Below are positions 17,112-26,840 of a stretch of DNA of 45,563 nt, piece by piece. The stretch is from a virus. Both the position numbers and the translations under genes were made by a program. Each line of letters begins with the position of its first letter. Position 1 is the first letter of the stretch. The DNA lies in IMG/VR virus record IMGVR_UViG_3300037042_004781, positions 1 through 45,563 of that record; one strand, given 5' to 3'. The notes beneath the pieces were generated by a model. It saw only the letters and a list, made by a program, of their open reading frames with translations, ran no database searches and was not told the DNA's origin.

Positions 17112-18494
17112 ATGACCTACCCCGCACGATTCTCCCGCCGAACCAGCTACAAGCAGGCCGAGAATGCGGGGTCTACGACGCCGAGCACAGCCAGCCTGGA
17201 CGCCGAGTTCAACGACCTCGTTTCATCGACCGACCAACTCAACACTTTCGTGCGCGGCATCACCACCGCCACCGGTCAGTTGACCAGCCTGGCGTCGGCC
17301 ACCGCGCAGGCGCTGGTGGCCTCGCAGCGGTTTGTGGCCACTGCATCACAAACCGTGTTCCTCACCACCATCCCCTGGCAGGTGACGTTCACCTCCTACA
17401 ACGTGCTCGTGTACGCGAACGGGGCGCTCATCGACCCGGCGACCGTCACCGTCGCCAGCGGTACCGGGGCCATGCTGCAAGTCACCCTCGGAACCGGGCT
17501 GTCGGTCGGCACGGTGGTGCTCATCGCCGCGTTCGAGGCCGGGGCCGGCATTCTCACCACCCTGACCTCGACGGCCGGGGCCGGGCTCATCGGCATTCTC
17601 GACACCGGGGGCCTGTTCTCGGGGGCGACGGTCGAGGCGGCGCTGGCCGAGGCGATGACGGCGGTCAATCTCATCATCACCAACATCGGATCGTACGCGA
17701 CCATCCTCCGTAGCACCGGCGCGGTGCCCATGGCGGCGAACTTCCCGATGGGCAGCAACCGCATCACCGGCTTGGCTGACGGAGTAGCCGCACAGGATGC
17801 TGCGACGGTGAACCAACTCGCCGCCTTCACGTCGGTTCTCGCGGACATCCAGACCAATTTCATCCGCAAGGATGGGACGGTGGCGTTCACCGCCGCGCAG
17901 TCGATGGGGACGCACAAGATCACCGATCTGTCCCCGGGAACCCTGGGGACGGATGCGGTCAATCTCACCCAACTGCAAAACGCCATCATCCTTCCGCCGG
18001 GCATGGTGGTCCCGTTCGCGGGCGCTACGCCCCCGGCCGGTTGGCTGTTGTGCGACGGATCTGCGGTCAGCCGCACCACGTACGCGACCCTGTTCGCCGC
18101 CATCGGCGCGGCGTATGGCCCCGGCGACAGCGTCAACACCTTCAACGTGCCCGCCATGGGCGGCCGGGTTCCCGTCGGAGCGGGCACCTCGGCGGGCGAC
18201 AGCGTGGACGGCTCCGTGTTCGGTGCGCCGGGAACCACCCCGGCCGCCGGGCTTCCGACGACCAACCGAGGCGCAGGTGCGTGGGGTGGCGGCGAGAAGC
18301 ACAAGCTCATCGAGGCGGAACTGGCCGCGCATATCCATGCTGGCGGAGTAGCCCTTATCACTGGCGGCGTGACGGGCGCCATCGTCGGCCCGACCACCGG
18401 ATCGGGCGGCACCTACGTCAATTCCGCCGGAAGCGACACGGCACACAACAACCTGCCGCCGTTCGTCGTGTTCAATTACATCATCAAGACCTGA
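17112..18494 (+). CDS. Tail fibre with C-terminal tail-collar domain, 460 aa
   Basis: The N-terminal part (about 1-170) resembles short-tailed phage fibre anchors, with SRRTSYKQAENAG and a strand VLVYANGALIDPATVTV. The middle is helical. Residues about 300-460 form a phage tail-collar domain: GMVVPFAGATPPAGWLLCDG, TFNVPAMGGRVPVGAG, an H-I-H in AAHIHAGG, and the ending LPPFVVFNYIIKT. The collar domain caps trimeric fibres and often carries the receptor contact. This is one of the firmer assignments among the tail genes. Confidence 0.87.
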   Translation: MTYPARFSRRTSYKQAENAGSTTPSTASLDAEFNDLVSSTDQLNTFVRGITTATGQLTSLASATAQALVASQRFVATASQTVFLTTIPWQVTFTSYNVLVYANGALIDPATVTVASGTGAMLQVTLGTGLSVGTVVLIAAFEAGAGILTTLTSTAGAGLIGILDTGGLFSGATVEAALAEAMTAVNLIITNIGSYATILRSTGAVPMAANFPMGSNRITGLADGVAAQDAATVNQLAAFTSVLADIQTNFIRKDGTVAFTAAQSMGTHKITDLSPGTLGTDAVNLTQLQNAIILPPGMVVPFAGATPPAGWLLCDGSAVSRTTYATLFAAIGAAYGPGDSVNTFNVPAMGGRVPVGAGTSAGDSVDGSVFGAPGTTPAAGLPTTNRGAGAWGGGEKHKLIEAELAAHIHAGGVALITGGVTGAIVGPTTGSGGTYVNSAGSDTAHNNLPPFVVFNYIIKT

Positions 18495-18503
18495 GAGGGA
18501 GCC

Positions 18504-19127
18504 ATGCCGCAAGATTTCAACCAATGGCTCACCCAGCAACAGTCCGCGTTCGGGCCGAACTACCAGTTCACCGGCACGCAGCTGGGGCAAGCGCAGGAGA
18601 ACTACCAACAGCAGCAGTACCAGGATCAGGGGAACCAGGCCATTGCCAGCTGGCTCGCGCAGCGGCAGCCGCAGTACGGGCTGGCCGCGCAGCAGCAGTA
18701 CCAGACCTATCTCCCCAGCATCCAAGATCAGTACCAGCAGAACCTGCGGCAAAATGCGCTGTCGCAGATCCAGCGCGGCACTCGCGGCGGTTCGCAGGAC
18801 TACCGGCAGCAGGGGCTGATCGGCGCGGGAGCGCAGTCGCAAGCCGGGCAAGCCTTCCTCGGTGCTCAACAGCAGTCCCAGCAACAGCAGCAAGCGGACC
18901 TCAACACCGCCTTGCAGCAGCGGCTCGGGCTCATCCAGGGTCAGTCGCCGGGGGCGGCGTTCACTCAGCAATCGCGCACCGGTGGCGTGGGCGACCAGAC
19001 GCAGGCGCAGCTTGGGCTACTCAATACGATGTTGCAGGCGAACCAGAACCAGCAGGGCACCGATCGGTTGTGGTCGCAGCAGTACGGCAACATGCTCGGA
19101 TCCCTCTCGTCCCTGTTCGGAGGATGA
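18504..19127 (+). CDS. Gln-rich internal virion protein, 207 aa
   Basis: About a quarter of the residues are glutamine, in runs such as QQQQYQDQ and QQSQQQQQ, and many lie in predicted helices. It is the first of four consecutive genes leading to the giant ejection protein. This is the place of the gp7/gp16/gp20 or gp14-16 ejection proteins in other podoviruses. The 'RGTRGGSQDYRQQGLIGAG' segment is typical of small virion proteins of this class. The role is inferred from context and composition. Confidence 0.65.
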   Translation: MPQDFNQWLTQQQSAFGPNYQFTGTQLGQAQENYQQQQYQDQGNQAIASWLAQRQPQYGLAAQQQYQTYLPSIQDQYQQNLRQNALSQIQRGTRGGSQDYRQQGLIGAGAQSQAGQAFLGAQQQSQQQQQADLNTALQQRLGLIQGQSPGAAFTQQSRTGGVGDQTQAQLGLLNTMLQANQNQQGTDRLWSQQYGNMLGSLSSLFGG

Positions 19128-19128
19128 T

Positions 19129-19887
19129 ATGCCATACGATTACAGCGGACTGATCAGCATGGAGGGGCTCGCGCAGTCCCCCGAACGGTTCTGGAACTCG
19201 ACGCAGAACTTCTTTGGCGGCGGTGGGAACGACGAACGCGACCAGGCGCAGAAGTTTGCCTTGGCGCAGTACGCCCAGGCGATGCATCAGCGGGATACTC
19301 AGCTGGCCCAACAGCGGGCGGCCGAGTTGGCCTATGGCCAGAACCTCACCAATCAGTACCAGCAGTCCACGCTCGGGTACCTGCAAGGGCAGCGCCCCGG
19401 CTACGCCACGGACACCGCGAACCTGATGCCCTCCGTGCAGGGGGCCTACCAGCAGGGGGCACAGGGCGTCCCCACGCAGCAAGTCGCGGCGACGGGGGCG
19501 CAGGGAGCCCTCGCGCAACAGCTGGCCGCGAACGCGCAGAAGCGGGCGACGAACGCGATGCAGCCGACCATGTACCAGCAGGCCGGGCAGCAGGCCAGCC
19601 GCCTCAACCGCCCCCTTGCCGACACCTACGCCCTCCAGCAGGCGCAGATCGGGCAGCAGGCGCAGCAAGGCTCGCTCATGGATCAGCTGCGGATGCTCGA
19701 CATCCAGAACCAGTTCCAGCGGCAGGCAGGCGTGTACGGGGCGTTGCAGCAGTCGGCGCAGACCGCCGGTAGCCCGCGCATCCTGACGGGTAATCTTATG
19801 GGCAGTCTGCTGCCCGGCATCCCTAATGTTCTTGGCGCCATCGGCAACATGCCGGGGGTTGGCGGATCTGCCCATACCCCCGCGTAG
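19129..19887 (+). CDS. Gln/Ala-rich internal virion protein, 252 aa
   Basis: Start chosen at ATG 19129, with GGAGG just upstream and the previous stop two bases away; the same frame is open much further upstream but without a start signal. Composition matches the preceding protein (QQAGQQASRLNRPLADTYAL, QAQIGQQAQQG). The C-terminus is a hydrophobic, Gly-rich stretch (LMGSLLPGIPNVLGAIG) that could insert into a membrane. Probably ejected with the genome. Confidence 0.65.
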   Translation: MPYDYSGLISMEGLAQSPERFWNSTQNFFGGGGNDERDQAQKFALAQYAQAMHQRDTQLAQQRAAELAYGQNLTNQYQQSTLGYLQGQRPGYATDTANLMPSVQGAYQQGAQGVPTQQVAATGAQGALAQQLAANAQKRATNAMQPTMYQQAGQQASRLNRPLADTYALQQAQIGQQAQQGSLMDQLRMLDIQNQFQRQAGVYGALQQSAQTAGSPRILTGNLMGSLLPGIPNVLGAIGNMPGVGGSAHTPA

Positions 19888-19896
19888 GAGACGACA

Positions 19897-20949
19897 ATGA
19901 CCCCCGAAGCCGCAGTCACCCCCGGTGGCGTTCTCCAAGCCCTCGGCCCCGCGATGGCCGCTCTGGCCGCTCGTCAAGGTGGTGGAGGCGGGCTTGAATC
20001 GTTGTCGAAGTACATGCCCTCCGGCGGCTCGACGCTCGCTGCGCTGCAAGGCGCCGAGATAGCACGGGGTCGCCTCACCTTGGAACAGGATGTCGCCCGC
20101 AAGAACGCGTTGGCGGCGGGCATGGTCGCCCCACGGGATGCAACCGAGGAAGACTACGTCGCTCAAGCGAAACTCGAAGCGCACCGGAAAACGTACCTCC
20201 CGCAAATCTATCAGGTCCACGGCTCGGAAGCTGCGCGGGCAAAAGAACGTGAAGCAGGTCTGCGACAGGAATACGCGATGAAGCGGGCAGCCATCGAGAA
20301 GGAACTGGCGCCGCAAGCGGCCAAGAACGCGAAGCTCGCCGACCTGGACGAGCAGTACCGCAAACCCGCGTTCGATGCGAGGCAGCGAACCCTTGCCGCC
20401 GAGAAATCGTTCAACGACAACTTGGCCCGCGTGAATGCGGGGTTGGCGCCGGAGAACACCGCGTATGAGCCCGGCTCGGAAATCGACGACCTCATCAAGA
20501 GCGGCATGGGCGGAGCGGCGAAGGGCACGCCAGCGGCTGCCCCCGGAGCGGCTCCGACGGCCGAGACAGCCGGTGGCCCCTCCAATGTCCTTGGGGCACT
20601 AGCTCTAGCGAACCCGATAACGCTCCCGATAGCCTCCTCCCTGTATGGTATCCGGGCAGCACAAAATCTCCCGGAAGGAACCGTGCCGTCCGCGCTGGAC
20701 GCGATGCTTGCTGCCTCTATGGGCGGAGTGTCTAGTGGTTGGGGGAACAGCCCCTCCTTTCGTCCCTCTGATTGGGTCAATCGCCAGACCAGTCTCGCAC
20801 CGCGCTCCCCGGCAGCCAACGCGTTTTCGCCGGCGGCCCAACAGGCGGCCCTTGACGCGAGGCTCCAGCAGAGGTACGCGCCTCAGAGCGCGACAGCGGC
20901 CGACGCTTTCGTGGGTGGTCCCCTTCAGCCGCCCTACCCTCTCCAATAA
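19897..20949 (+). CDS. Internal virion protein, 350 aa
   Basis: A Gly-rich N-terminus is followed by a long charged coiled-coil-like helix (about residues 60-175, EAHRKTYLPQIYQ and LRQEYAMKRAAIEKELA). A low-complexity Ala/Gly/Pro region and a hydrophobic segment (ALANPITLPIASSLYGI, about 235) come next. The last base of its TAA stop is the first base of the giant gene's ATG. Context makes it a third ejection protein; no catalytic motif seen. Confidence 0.65.
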   Translation: MTPEAAVTPGGVLQALGPAMAALAARQGGGGGLESLSKYMPSGGSTLAALQGAEIARGRLTLEQDVARKNALAAGMVAPRDATEEDYVAQAKLEAHRKTYLPQIYQVHGSEAARAKEREAGLRQEYAMKRAAIEKELAPQAAKNAKLADLDEQYRKPAFDARQRTLAAEKSFNDNLARVNAGLAPENTAYEPGSEIDDLIKSGMGGAAKGTPAAAPGAAPTAETAGGPSNVLGALALANPITLPIASSLYGIRAAQNLPEGTVPSALDAMLAASMGGVSSGWGNSPSFRPSDWVNRQTSLAPRSPAANAFSPAAQQAALDARLQQRYAPQSATAADAFVGGPLQPPYPLQ

Positions 20950-23900
20950 TGCCTCCCCCCGAGACAACTGACCAAGTAGACCCGAACGCCGACTTTTACA
21001 CGGCGGCGATCCGGGCACTTCGGGCTGACGCAGCCGCGAAAGGGGAGAACCCGAACAAGCTGACCTCTGTCGAGCTGATGAAGCGGTTCGGCCAGGCGAT
21101 GGAGCGAAACGGGTTCGGTGGGGCGACCCAGCAGGCGCACTCGCTCGCCTTCCAGCAGCACGCACAGCGGGCGTTGGGCGAACCGGTGTTCAACCCCTTG
21201 GGGTCGGCGTCCGAGCGCAACTACGCAGCGGACCTGTGGCGGGCGGGCGGCGTCGGCCTGGGCGAGGTGGGCGCGGGTCTGACCGGCGATGCGACCATGC
21301 ACCAGGAACTGCGGCAGGGCGCGGAACTGCTCGCGGAAGGGCGGGGCGCCAAGGCACGGTTCGGGCTCGGCGCGGCCGAGCTTGGTGGCGGGCTACTGCC
21401 GGCGGTGGCCGCCGGCGTGCTCACCGGCGGTGCGGCAGCGGGGGTCGGGGCAGCCCCGGCGGCGTCCGCGTTCGCTGGCCTCCTTGGTTCCTCCCTCCCG
21501 ATGAACTACGCGCAGGCGCAGAACAAGTACGCGGACCTGCTTGCGGAGGGCTACTCGCAGAACCAGGCGCAGAACGTCGCCGCCGCAGAGATGGGCGCGA
21601 ATACCCTGCTCGACGTGGCCCTGCCCGGCGCCGGCCGCGTGATGCGTGGCGGACTCGGGAAGTTGCCCGGGCTCGGGGGAGTGCTGTCGACCAACATTGC
21701 CGAGGGGATCACCAAGCACCCCGGGCTGGCGACCATCGGTGAAAACGCGCTCAACGCCATGGGCCGTGTGGGGGCCGAGGGCGCCATCGAGGCCGGTGTG
21801 CTGGGCACCCCCATGCCCGGATTCGGCCAGTACATGGAAGCCGGCGGCATGGGCGCCCTCGGCGGCGGGCTGGCCCTCGCGGGCCATGGGATGGCTCGCG
21901 GGCTCGCCGGCCAGATTGAGGGGTGGCTGAAGACCCGTACGCCCACGGGGGACGTGGTGGCGATGGAGCCCCGCGCACAGCCGCCTATCCAGCCCCCGCC
22001 CGTCCAACCCTTTATTCCCCCGGAGGTGCCCCGTGCCGAAGCTCTACGAAGCGATCCGCGACTCGTACCTGGCGAAGGGCAAGCCGCCCAAGCAGGCCAA
22101 GAAGCTGGCCGCTATGACGTACAACGCCCGCCGGAAGCCCGGCCAGAAGCCAGTCACAGGCAAATCGGAGAAGTAGCCGCCCCGCGCCAGCTTGCGCCCG
22201 ACGCGCAGGCAGAAATCGCCAAGCTGCCGCCCGAGGTGCAGGCGGCCCTGCAACCGGCCATCGCGGAACGCCTCACCATGGCGAGGGCAGATCCAGCGGG
22301 CGACCTCGGCAACGTGATGATGCTGCTGGAATCCAAGGCGGTACGGAAGGCGATTGCGGAGAGTCGGGCGGCGACGAAGCCGGCCGAGCCCGCGCAGTCC
22401 CCGGTCCCCGCCTCTGAGGCGCCGCCTCTGGCCGGCAAGATGGAAGCGCAGGGGGCCAAGCAGGCAGCGGGTTCGGCAGTGACGGAGCCGGCAGCGAAGA
22501 CAGCCCCCGAGGTGGTCAAGACGGAGGTGCCGAAGGCCGAGCCCACCAAACCCGTGGAGCCCCCGACGCCGGTCGAGCGGCGGATGCTTGAAGCTCCTGC
22601 GGCAGCGGAAGTCGCGGCCGAGCCCCCCGCCCTCATCGCCAAGCGCCGGCTCATCGAGCAGGTGGCCGCCGCACGCGGGCAGCCGCTGGCCCTGGCGACC
22701 AAGACGGTCGAGGCCGCCAATGAGCGGGGCATGTTCTCGCCGACGGTCGTCGAGATCGGTGGCAAGAGCGAGCCGGCCGTCATGGCCGCCAAGCCCTTCC
22801 GGGGCGCCGAGACGAGGTACGTCGTCCACGGCGCTGCGGGGGAGACGTTCGCGGTGGTGAAGGACTCCGCCGGCAAGTGGCGCTACCTCGACGGCGAGGG
22901 GCACACGGTCGCCAAGCGCGAGCAGGCGCAGCCCTACCATGACGTGCTCACCACGCAGACCAAGCTGGCCGAACTGGAAGGTCGCGGCGAGCGGCCAGCG
23001 GTCGTCGGCAAGGCGGGCGAAGCCGTAGCCGAAGGACTGCGGACCAAGGAGCGGACGACCGAACTGACGCCCGAGGGCAAGGTGCGCTCGGCCGCGCAAG
23101 TGCGAGCCGAGGAGGCGCAGCGGGCACGCGAGGCCGAGGCGAAGTTGAAGGCGGAGGCGGAGAGCGAACCGCCCCCGGAGCCCGAGGCGAAGGCCCGCAT
23201 TGCTGAGCCGACCCCCACGCCGACCGAACTGCCACTGGACGAATTGAAGGCCCGCGTCCCCGGCGGCTCCGTCACCCGCAACCCCGATGGCTCAATCACG
23301 CTGGTTGGCAAACGCGGTGCCGAGGTGCGGCTGTCGACCCGCGAAGGGCTCAGCGTCGACGCGGCCTCGGCGGTTGCGGAAGTCCGTACCAAGGACGGCA
23401 AGCTCGTCGGCGAGATCGGCTTCAAGGACGGCGAGGCCACGCTGTTGAACACGGACCACGAGATGGTCCACACCATGCGCGACTTGGGCTTGCTCAAGCC
23501 GGGCGAATGGGCGGCGCTCAAGAACGCGCTGGTTACGGACGCCGATGTTGTCCGTACCAAGGCGCTGTACGAGAAGGAAGGGGTGAAACTCACCACCGAG
23601 CAGGCGGCCGAGGAAGTCATCGCGGAGAAGATCGCGCAGCAGCACGCGGTGCTGGTCGCCCACCCATTGTGGCAGAAGATCAAGGACTTTGTCCACGACT
23701 TGGCCGTTGCGCTCGGACTGCGCGAGCCCGCGACTGGCGAGCGGGTGGCCCGCCAGATTGCTCGGGGCGAAGTGTTCGCCCGCGAGCCCCGGCCGGTGCG
23801 CGACTTCGCCGAGCGGTTCGCGATCCGTGAGGTGGCCGACACGCCGGAGACGCTGGTGCGAGTCGCCGAGGACGCCGATACGCCGACCAAGGGCGTGCTC

Positions 23901-26663
23901 AGTAATTTCTCGTCGGCTTCGCGCACGAAGGCGGGGGAGGTCCTGTCATCCGTGCGGACCAAGATGACCCCGCGTGGTTGGGCGGCGGCCACGGGCGACC
24001 GCAACGCGATGAAGGCGGTCGACATTGGTCAAGCCACGAACGACCTGTCCCGCGAGGCGCAGGTGAAGGCCGCGCCCGCTCTCAAGGCCCTGGACCAACT
24101 CAAGAACTTCGACAAGGTCATGGAGTGGCAGATCCAGGCCACGCTGGAAGCCCGCAGCCGGGTGCTCGACAAGGATACCCGGCCGATCACGTTGGACACA
24201 GTCTTCACCGCCGCCGACGGCAAGACCAAGATCAAGCTGGACCCGACTGAGCAGAAGGCGGTGGACGGTTGGCGCGAGGCCAGCAAGCAGCTTGCCCGCT
24301 CGACAGCCGACGCCATCGACGCTCTGCCACCCGAGCATCGCACGCCGGAAATGTCGGAGATCAGCAAGATGATCCGCGAGGACTTGCTGAAGGAGCAAAC
24401 CCCGTACATGCCCATGAGCCGGCAGGGCGGGCACCGGGTTGTGCTCACCTCCGAGGTGGCTCCGAAGGACATGGCTGCGTGGGTTGAGCATCGGCGAAAC
24501 CTAAAGGACCTCACCCCCGCGCAGAAATCGCTGGTCGATCACCTGCTGGTGTCGCTCCGGTCGCAAGCCGCCTCCGACGCCACCACGTCGACCCTGTACC
24601 TCGGGGACGCCGGGGCCTTCGAGAAGTCGAAGCGCGGTGCGCTGGTTCACGACGAGCAAGTGGGCGAAGCGAAGTGGCTCGCGGACTTCACCGAGACGCC
24701 CTTCAACCGGATCCAGCAGCTGGCGCCGGACGCGAAGTTCGACGCCCGGTACGAGGCCATACCCGGAGTGCATACCCTGCTGAAGATCTTCAGCAAGGCA
24801 GGCATCACCGGCCCGGCGGCCGAGGGCATGCTGGACGCCATCATGTTCAGTGGCCGGCGAGTGGCCTACAACGCGCAGTTGCTGGTGCCCGGATTCCGGG
24901 TGGCCGAGGCCAAGCGGGCGATTGCTGGTTATGTCCAGTCGTCGACCACCTACGCCGCGCACCTCCAGCAGATGCCGAAGCTGAACGCGGCCATTGCGGA
25001 AGTCAGCAGCCCAGCATACCGCAAGTACCTGTCCGAGTGGCAGCAGGCGATGTTGGCCCCGTCGCCCGTCGGAGCGCGAGCCCGTACCTGGATCGCCTTG
25101 GCGGCCATGTCGGCGAACCCATCAGGGTACCTCGTGCAGGCCATGCAGACGCAGGTGCAGGGTCCGGCGTTCCTCGCTGCCAACGGAGTCCCCGGAGCCG
25201 CGAAGCTGTTCGCGGAGGGATTCAAGGCCCATGCCGGGGCCTTGTGGTCGATGGTCACGCTCAAGCGCGGCGCGGACTACCTCGGCTCGGCCGTCGACTC
25301 GTACAAGACCAGCGACCCCGCCTTGCACGCCTACCTCGCCGAGCAGGCGGCCACCGGCCGGTACGGCACCGACCTGTCGCGGGACCTGCAATTCAGTTCC
25401 TCCAAGCTGGAACGTGTACTGTCGAACAGCATGGTCTTCACCAGCCGGGCGGAGATTGCCTCCCGTTTGGCAACCGACGTGGCCATGTGGAAGGTGGCGA
25501 AGAACCTGCCGGGGGAGAAGCTGGCCGAGTTGACGACGGTGCTGGAGAAGCACGGGTACGCGACCGATGGCAGCCGGGCCGGGTTCGTCAAGGCGGTCGG
25601 CGAGATGGTGAACCCTCGCGTCGACAAGGGCAACACCCCCTTGTTCGCCTTGCAGAGCGGCACCGGCGCAGCGGCCACCTCGCTGTTCTCGTGGACGCAG
25701 CGGTCGGTCGAGGCGACCATCAACACCATGCGGGTTGCCGGGCTGGACCGCAAGCACGCCTTCCAGGCGTCGGCCGTCGGCCTGGCGCTGGTGGGCATGC
25801 TGGGGCCGCAGGCTATCCCCCTGCTCGGCACCCTCGGCGGTTCGGCGTTCATCAACATGGTGAAGAACTGGGTCACGGACGACCCGGACCCCCGCGACGT
25901 GGCCACCCGCGCCGGCGACCCGGACGAGTGGTTTGCCCGCTGGCTCTCGGCCGGCTCACTAGGGCTGGGGATCGAACAGGCGACCGGCGACACCACCTTG
26001 TCGCGCACCGTCGACTCGTTCATCGAACGGGTGGGCTACACCGCCCTGTTCAAGAACGGCGCGAACCCGTCCGACTGGATGCCGCTCTTGAGCGTCCCCA
26101 TGCAGATGGGTAGCCATGCGGGCCAGGCATGGGCTGATGTGCGGATGGGCGAGTATGGGCAAGCCGGGCTCGACGCCCTCAAAGTGTTCGGCCCCGGTGT
26201 CCGCAACCTCGTCACCGGCGGGCAGATGCTGGCCTCCGGGCAGGGGACGACCGCCGGCGGGGAACCACTCACCGAAGTGAGCGCCCCCGAGGCGGTCGGC
26301 AAGATCGCGGGCTTCCAGCCGGGCAGCATGATCGAAGCCCGCTCGCAACGCGGGTCCATGATCGAGATTCAGCAGGATCGCACGCAGCGCCTGGGCCGGT
26401 ACGCCGAGGCCGCTGCCCGAGCGATCTTGCGCGAGGATGACGACGGATTCGCCACCATCATGGCCCGCCTGGAACGAGACAACGAGCGGTGGTACGCGGT
26501 GGGCGGGGCAAAGATGGGCGCTGGTGTCATCGACAGCACCAACCTCCGGGATGCCATCGAACGCCGCATCCTCAATCGCCTGTACGGCAAAGCGTCATGG
26601 CAAGGGCTCAAGGGGGTGCCGACGCAACTGCGCCCACTATTTATGGAGTACCTTACGGATTGA
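20949..26663 (+). CDS. Giant polyvalent ejection protein with zincin motif, 1904 aa
   Basis: Largest gene and last of the late operon. Residues about 95-330 are Gly/Ala-rich and hydrophobic, suited to membrane passage. About 330-830 is Pro/Glu/Ala-rich linker with helices. At 837-841 is HEMVH (HExxH), followed by TMRDLGLLKPGEW and later an acidic EEVIAEK, the layout of zinc metallopeptidase domains in phage polyvalent proteins. The C-terminal third has NPSGYLVQAMQTQVQGPAF and NTPLFALQSGTGAAATSLFSW, resembling LPD38/PLxRFG-type regions. Likely injected with DNA, processing host or virion proteins. No lytic transglycosylase motif was found. The domain names are by eye. Confidence 0.75.
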   Translation: MPPPETTDQVDPNADFYTAAIRALRADAAAKGENPNKLTSVELMKRFGQAMERNGFGGATQQAHSLAFQQHAQRALGEPVFNPLGSASERNYAADLWRAGGVGLGEVGAGLTGDATMHQELRQGAELLAEGRGAKARFGLGAAELGGGLLPAVAAGVLTGGAAAGVGAAPAASAFAGLLGSSLPMNYAQAQNKYADLLAEGYSQNQAQNVAAAEMGANTLLDVALPGAGRVMRGGLGKLPGLGGVLSTNIAEGITKHPGLATIGENALNAMGRVGAEGAIEAGVLGTPMPGFGQYMEAGGMGALGGGLALAGHGMARGLAGQIEGWLKTRTPTGDVVAMEPRAQPPIQPPPVQPFIPPEVPRAEALRSDPRLVPGEGQAAQAGQEAGRYDVQRPPEARPEASHRQIGEVAAPRQLAPDAQAEIAKLPPEVQAALQPAIAERLTMARADPAGDLGNVMMLLESKAVRKAIAESRAATKPAEPAQSPVPASEAPPLAGKMEAQGAKQAAGSAVTEPAAKTAPEVVKTEVPKAEPTKPVEPPTPVERRMLEAPAAAEVAAEPPALIAKRRLIEQVAAARGQPLALATKTVEAANERGMFSPTVVEIGGKSEPAVMAAKPFRGAETRYVVHGAAGETFAVVKDSAGKWRYLDGEGHTVAKREQAQPYHDVLTTQTKLAELEGRGERPAVVGKAGEAVAEGLRTKERTTELTPEGKVRSAAQVRAEEAQRAREAEAKLKAEAESEPPPEPEAKARIAEPTPTPTELPLDELKARVPGGSVTRNPDGSITLVGKRGAEVRLSTREGLSVDAASAVAEVRTKDGKLVGEIGFKDGEATLLNTDHEMVHTMRDLGLLKPGEWAALKNALVTDADVVRTKALYEKEGVKLTTEQAAEEVIAEKIAQQHAVLVAHPLWQKIKDFVHDLAVALGLREPATGERVARQIARGEVFAREPRPVRDFAERFAIREVADTPETLVRVAEDADTPTKGVLSNFSSASRTKAGEVLSSVRTKMTPRGWAAATGDRNAMKAVDIGQATNDLSREAQVKAAPALKALDQLKNFDKVMEWQIQATLEARSRVLDKDTRPITLDTVFTAADGKTKIKLDPTEQKAVDGWREASKQLARSTADAIDALPPEHRTPEMSEISKMIREDLLKEQTPYMPMSRQGGHRVVLTSEVAPKDMAAWVEHRRNLKDLTPAQKSLVDHLLVSLRSQAASDATTSTLYLGDAGAFEKSKRGALVHDEQVGEAKWLADFTETPFNRIQQLAPDAKFDARYEAIPGVHTLLKIFSKAGITGPAAEGMLDAIMFSGRRVAYNAQLLVPGFRVAEAKRAIAGYVQSSTTYAAHLQQMPKLNAAIAEVSSPAYRKYLSEWQQAMLAPSPVGARARTWIALAAMSANPSGYLVQAMQTQVQGPAFLAANGVPGAAKLFAEGFKAHAGALWSMVTLKRGADYLGSAVDSYKTSDPALHAYLAEQAATGRYGTDLSRDLQFSSSKLERVLSNSMVFTSRAEIASRLATDVAMWKVAKNLPGEKLAELTTVLEKHGYATDGSRAGFVKAVGEMVNPRVDKGNTPLFALQSGTGAAATSLFSWTQRSVEATINTMRVAGLDRKHAFQASAVGLALVGMLGPQAIPLLGTLGGSAFINMVKNWVTDDPDPRDVATRAGDPDEWFARWLSAGSLGLGIEQATGDTTLSRTVDSFIERVGYTALFKNGANPSDWMPLLSVPMQMGSHAGQAWADVRMGEYGQAGLDALKVFGPGVRNLVTGGQMLASGQGTTAGGEPLTEVSAPEAVGKIAGFQPGSMIEARSQRGSMIEIQQDRTQRLGRYAEAAARAILREDDDGFATIMARLERDNERWYAVGGAKMGAGVIDSTNLRDAIERRILNRLYGKASWQGLKGVPTQLRPLFMEYLTD

Positions 26664-26840
26664 ACGGGCTTCGAGCAGCAGGAGCCGAACGTCGTGCATG
26701 GTCTGCTCGGCCCGTATCGCTTCCAGCTGCGTGCGAAGGGCAAGGCACGACGGGCACGGAGCATGGTCCACCGGGAGTTGAGCGGACACGGGCCAGCCGA
26801 CGGTGTTCCCGAGATTCCAGAACGGCCACTTATATTTCAC
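26637..26840 (-). CDS. Small protein with CPSC pair, 67 aa
   Basis: GTG start overlapping the stop of the resolvase gene (GTGA), so probably coupled. A mid-protein CPSC, then a helical end (LRTQLEAIRAEQ, RLLLLEARSIRK), suggest half a zinc knuckle plus a helix. Its last 27 bp run into the 3' end of the convergent giant ejection gene. No separate terminator is seen between the two convergent operons. Confidence 0.45.
   Translation of the reverse strand: MKYKWPFWNLGNTVGWPVSAQLPVDHAPCPSCLALRTQLEAIRAEQTMHDVRLLLLEARSIRKVLHK

Noticed and set aside
26664-26836. Possible tRNA or terminator in the convergent gap
   Set aside because: No cloverleaf and no stem followed by T or A run found; a small GTGA-coupled gene explains the space better.
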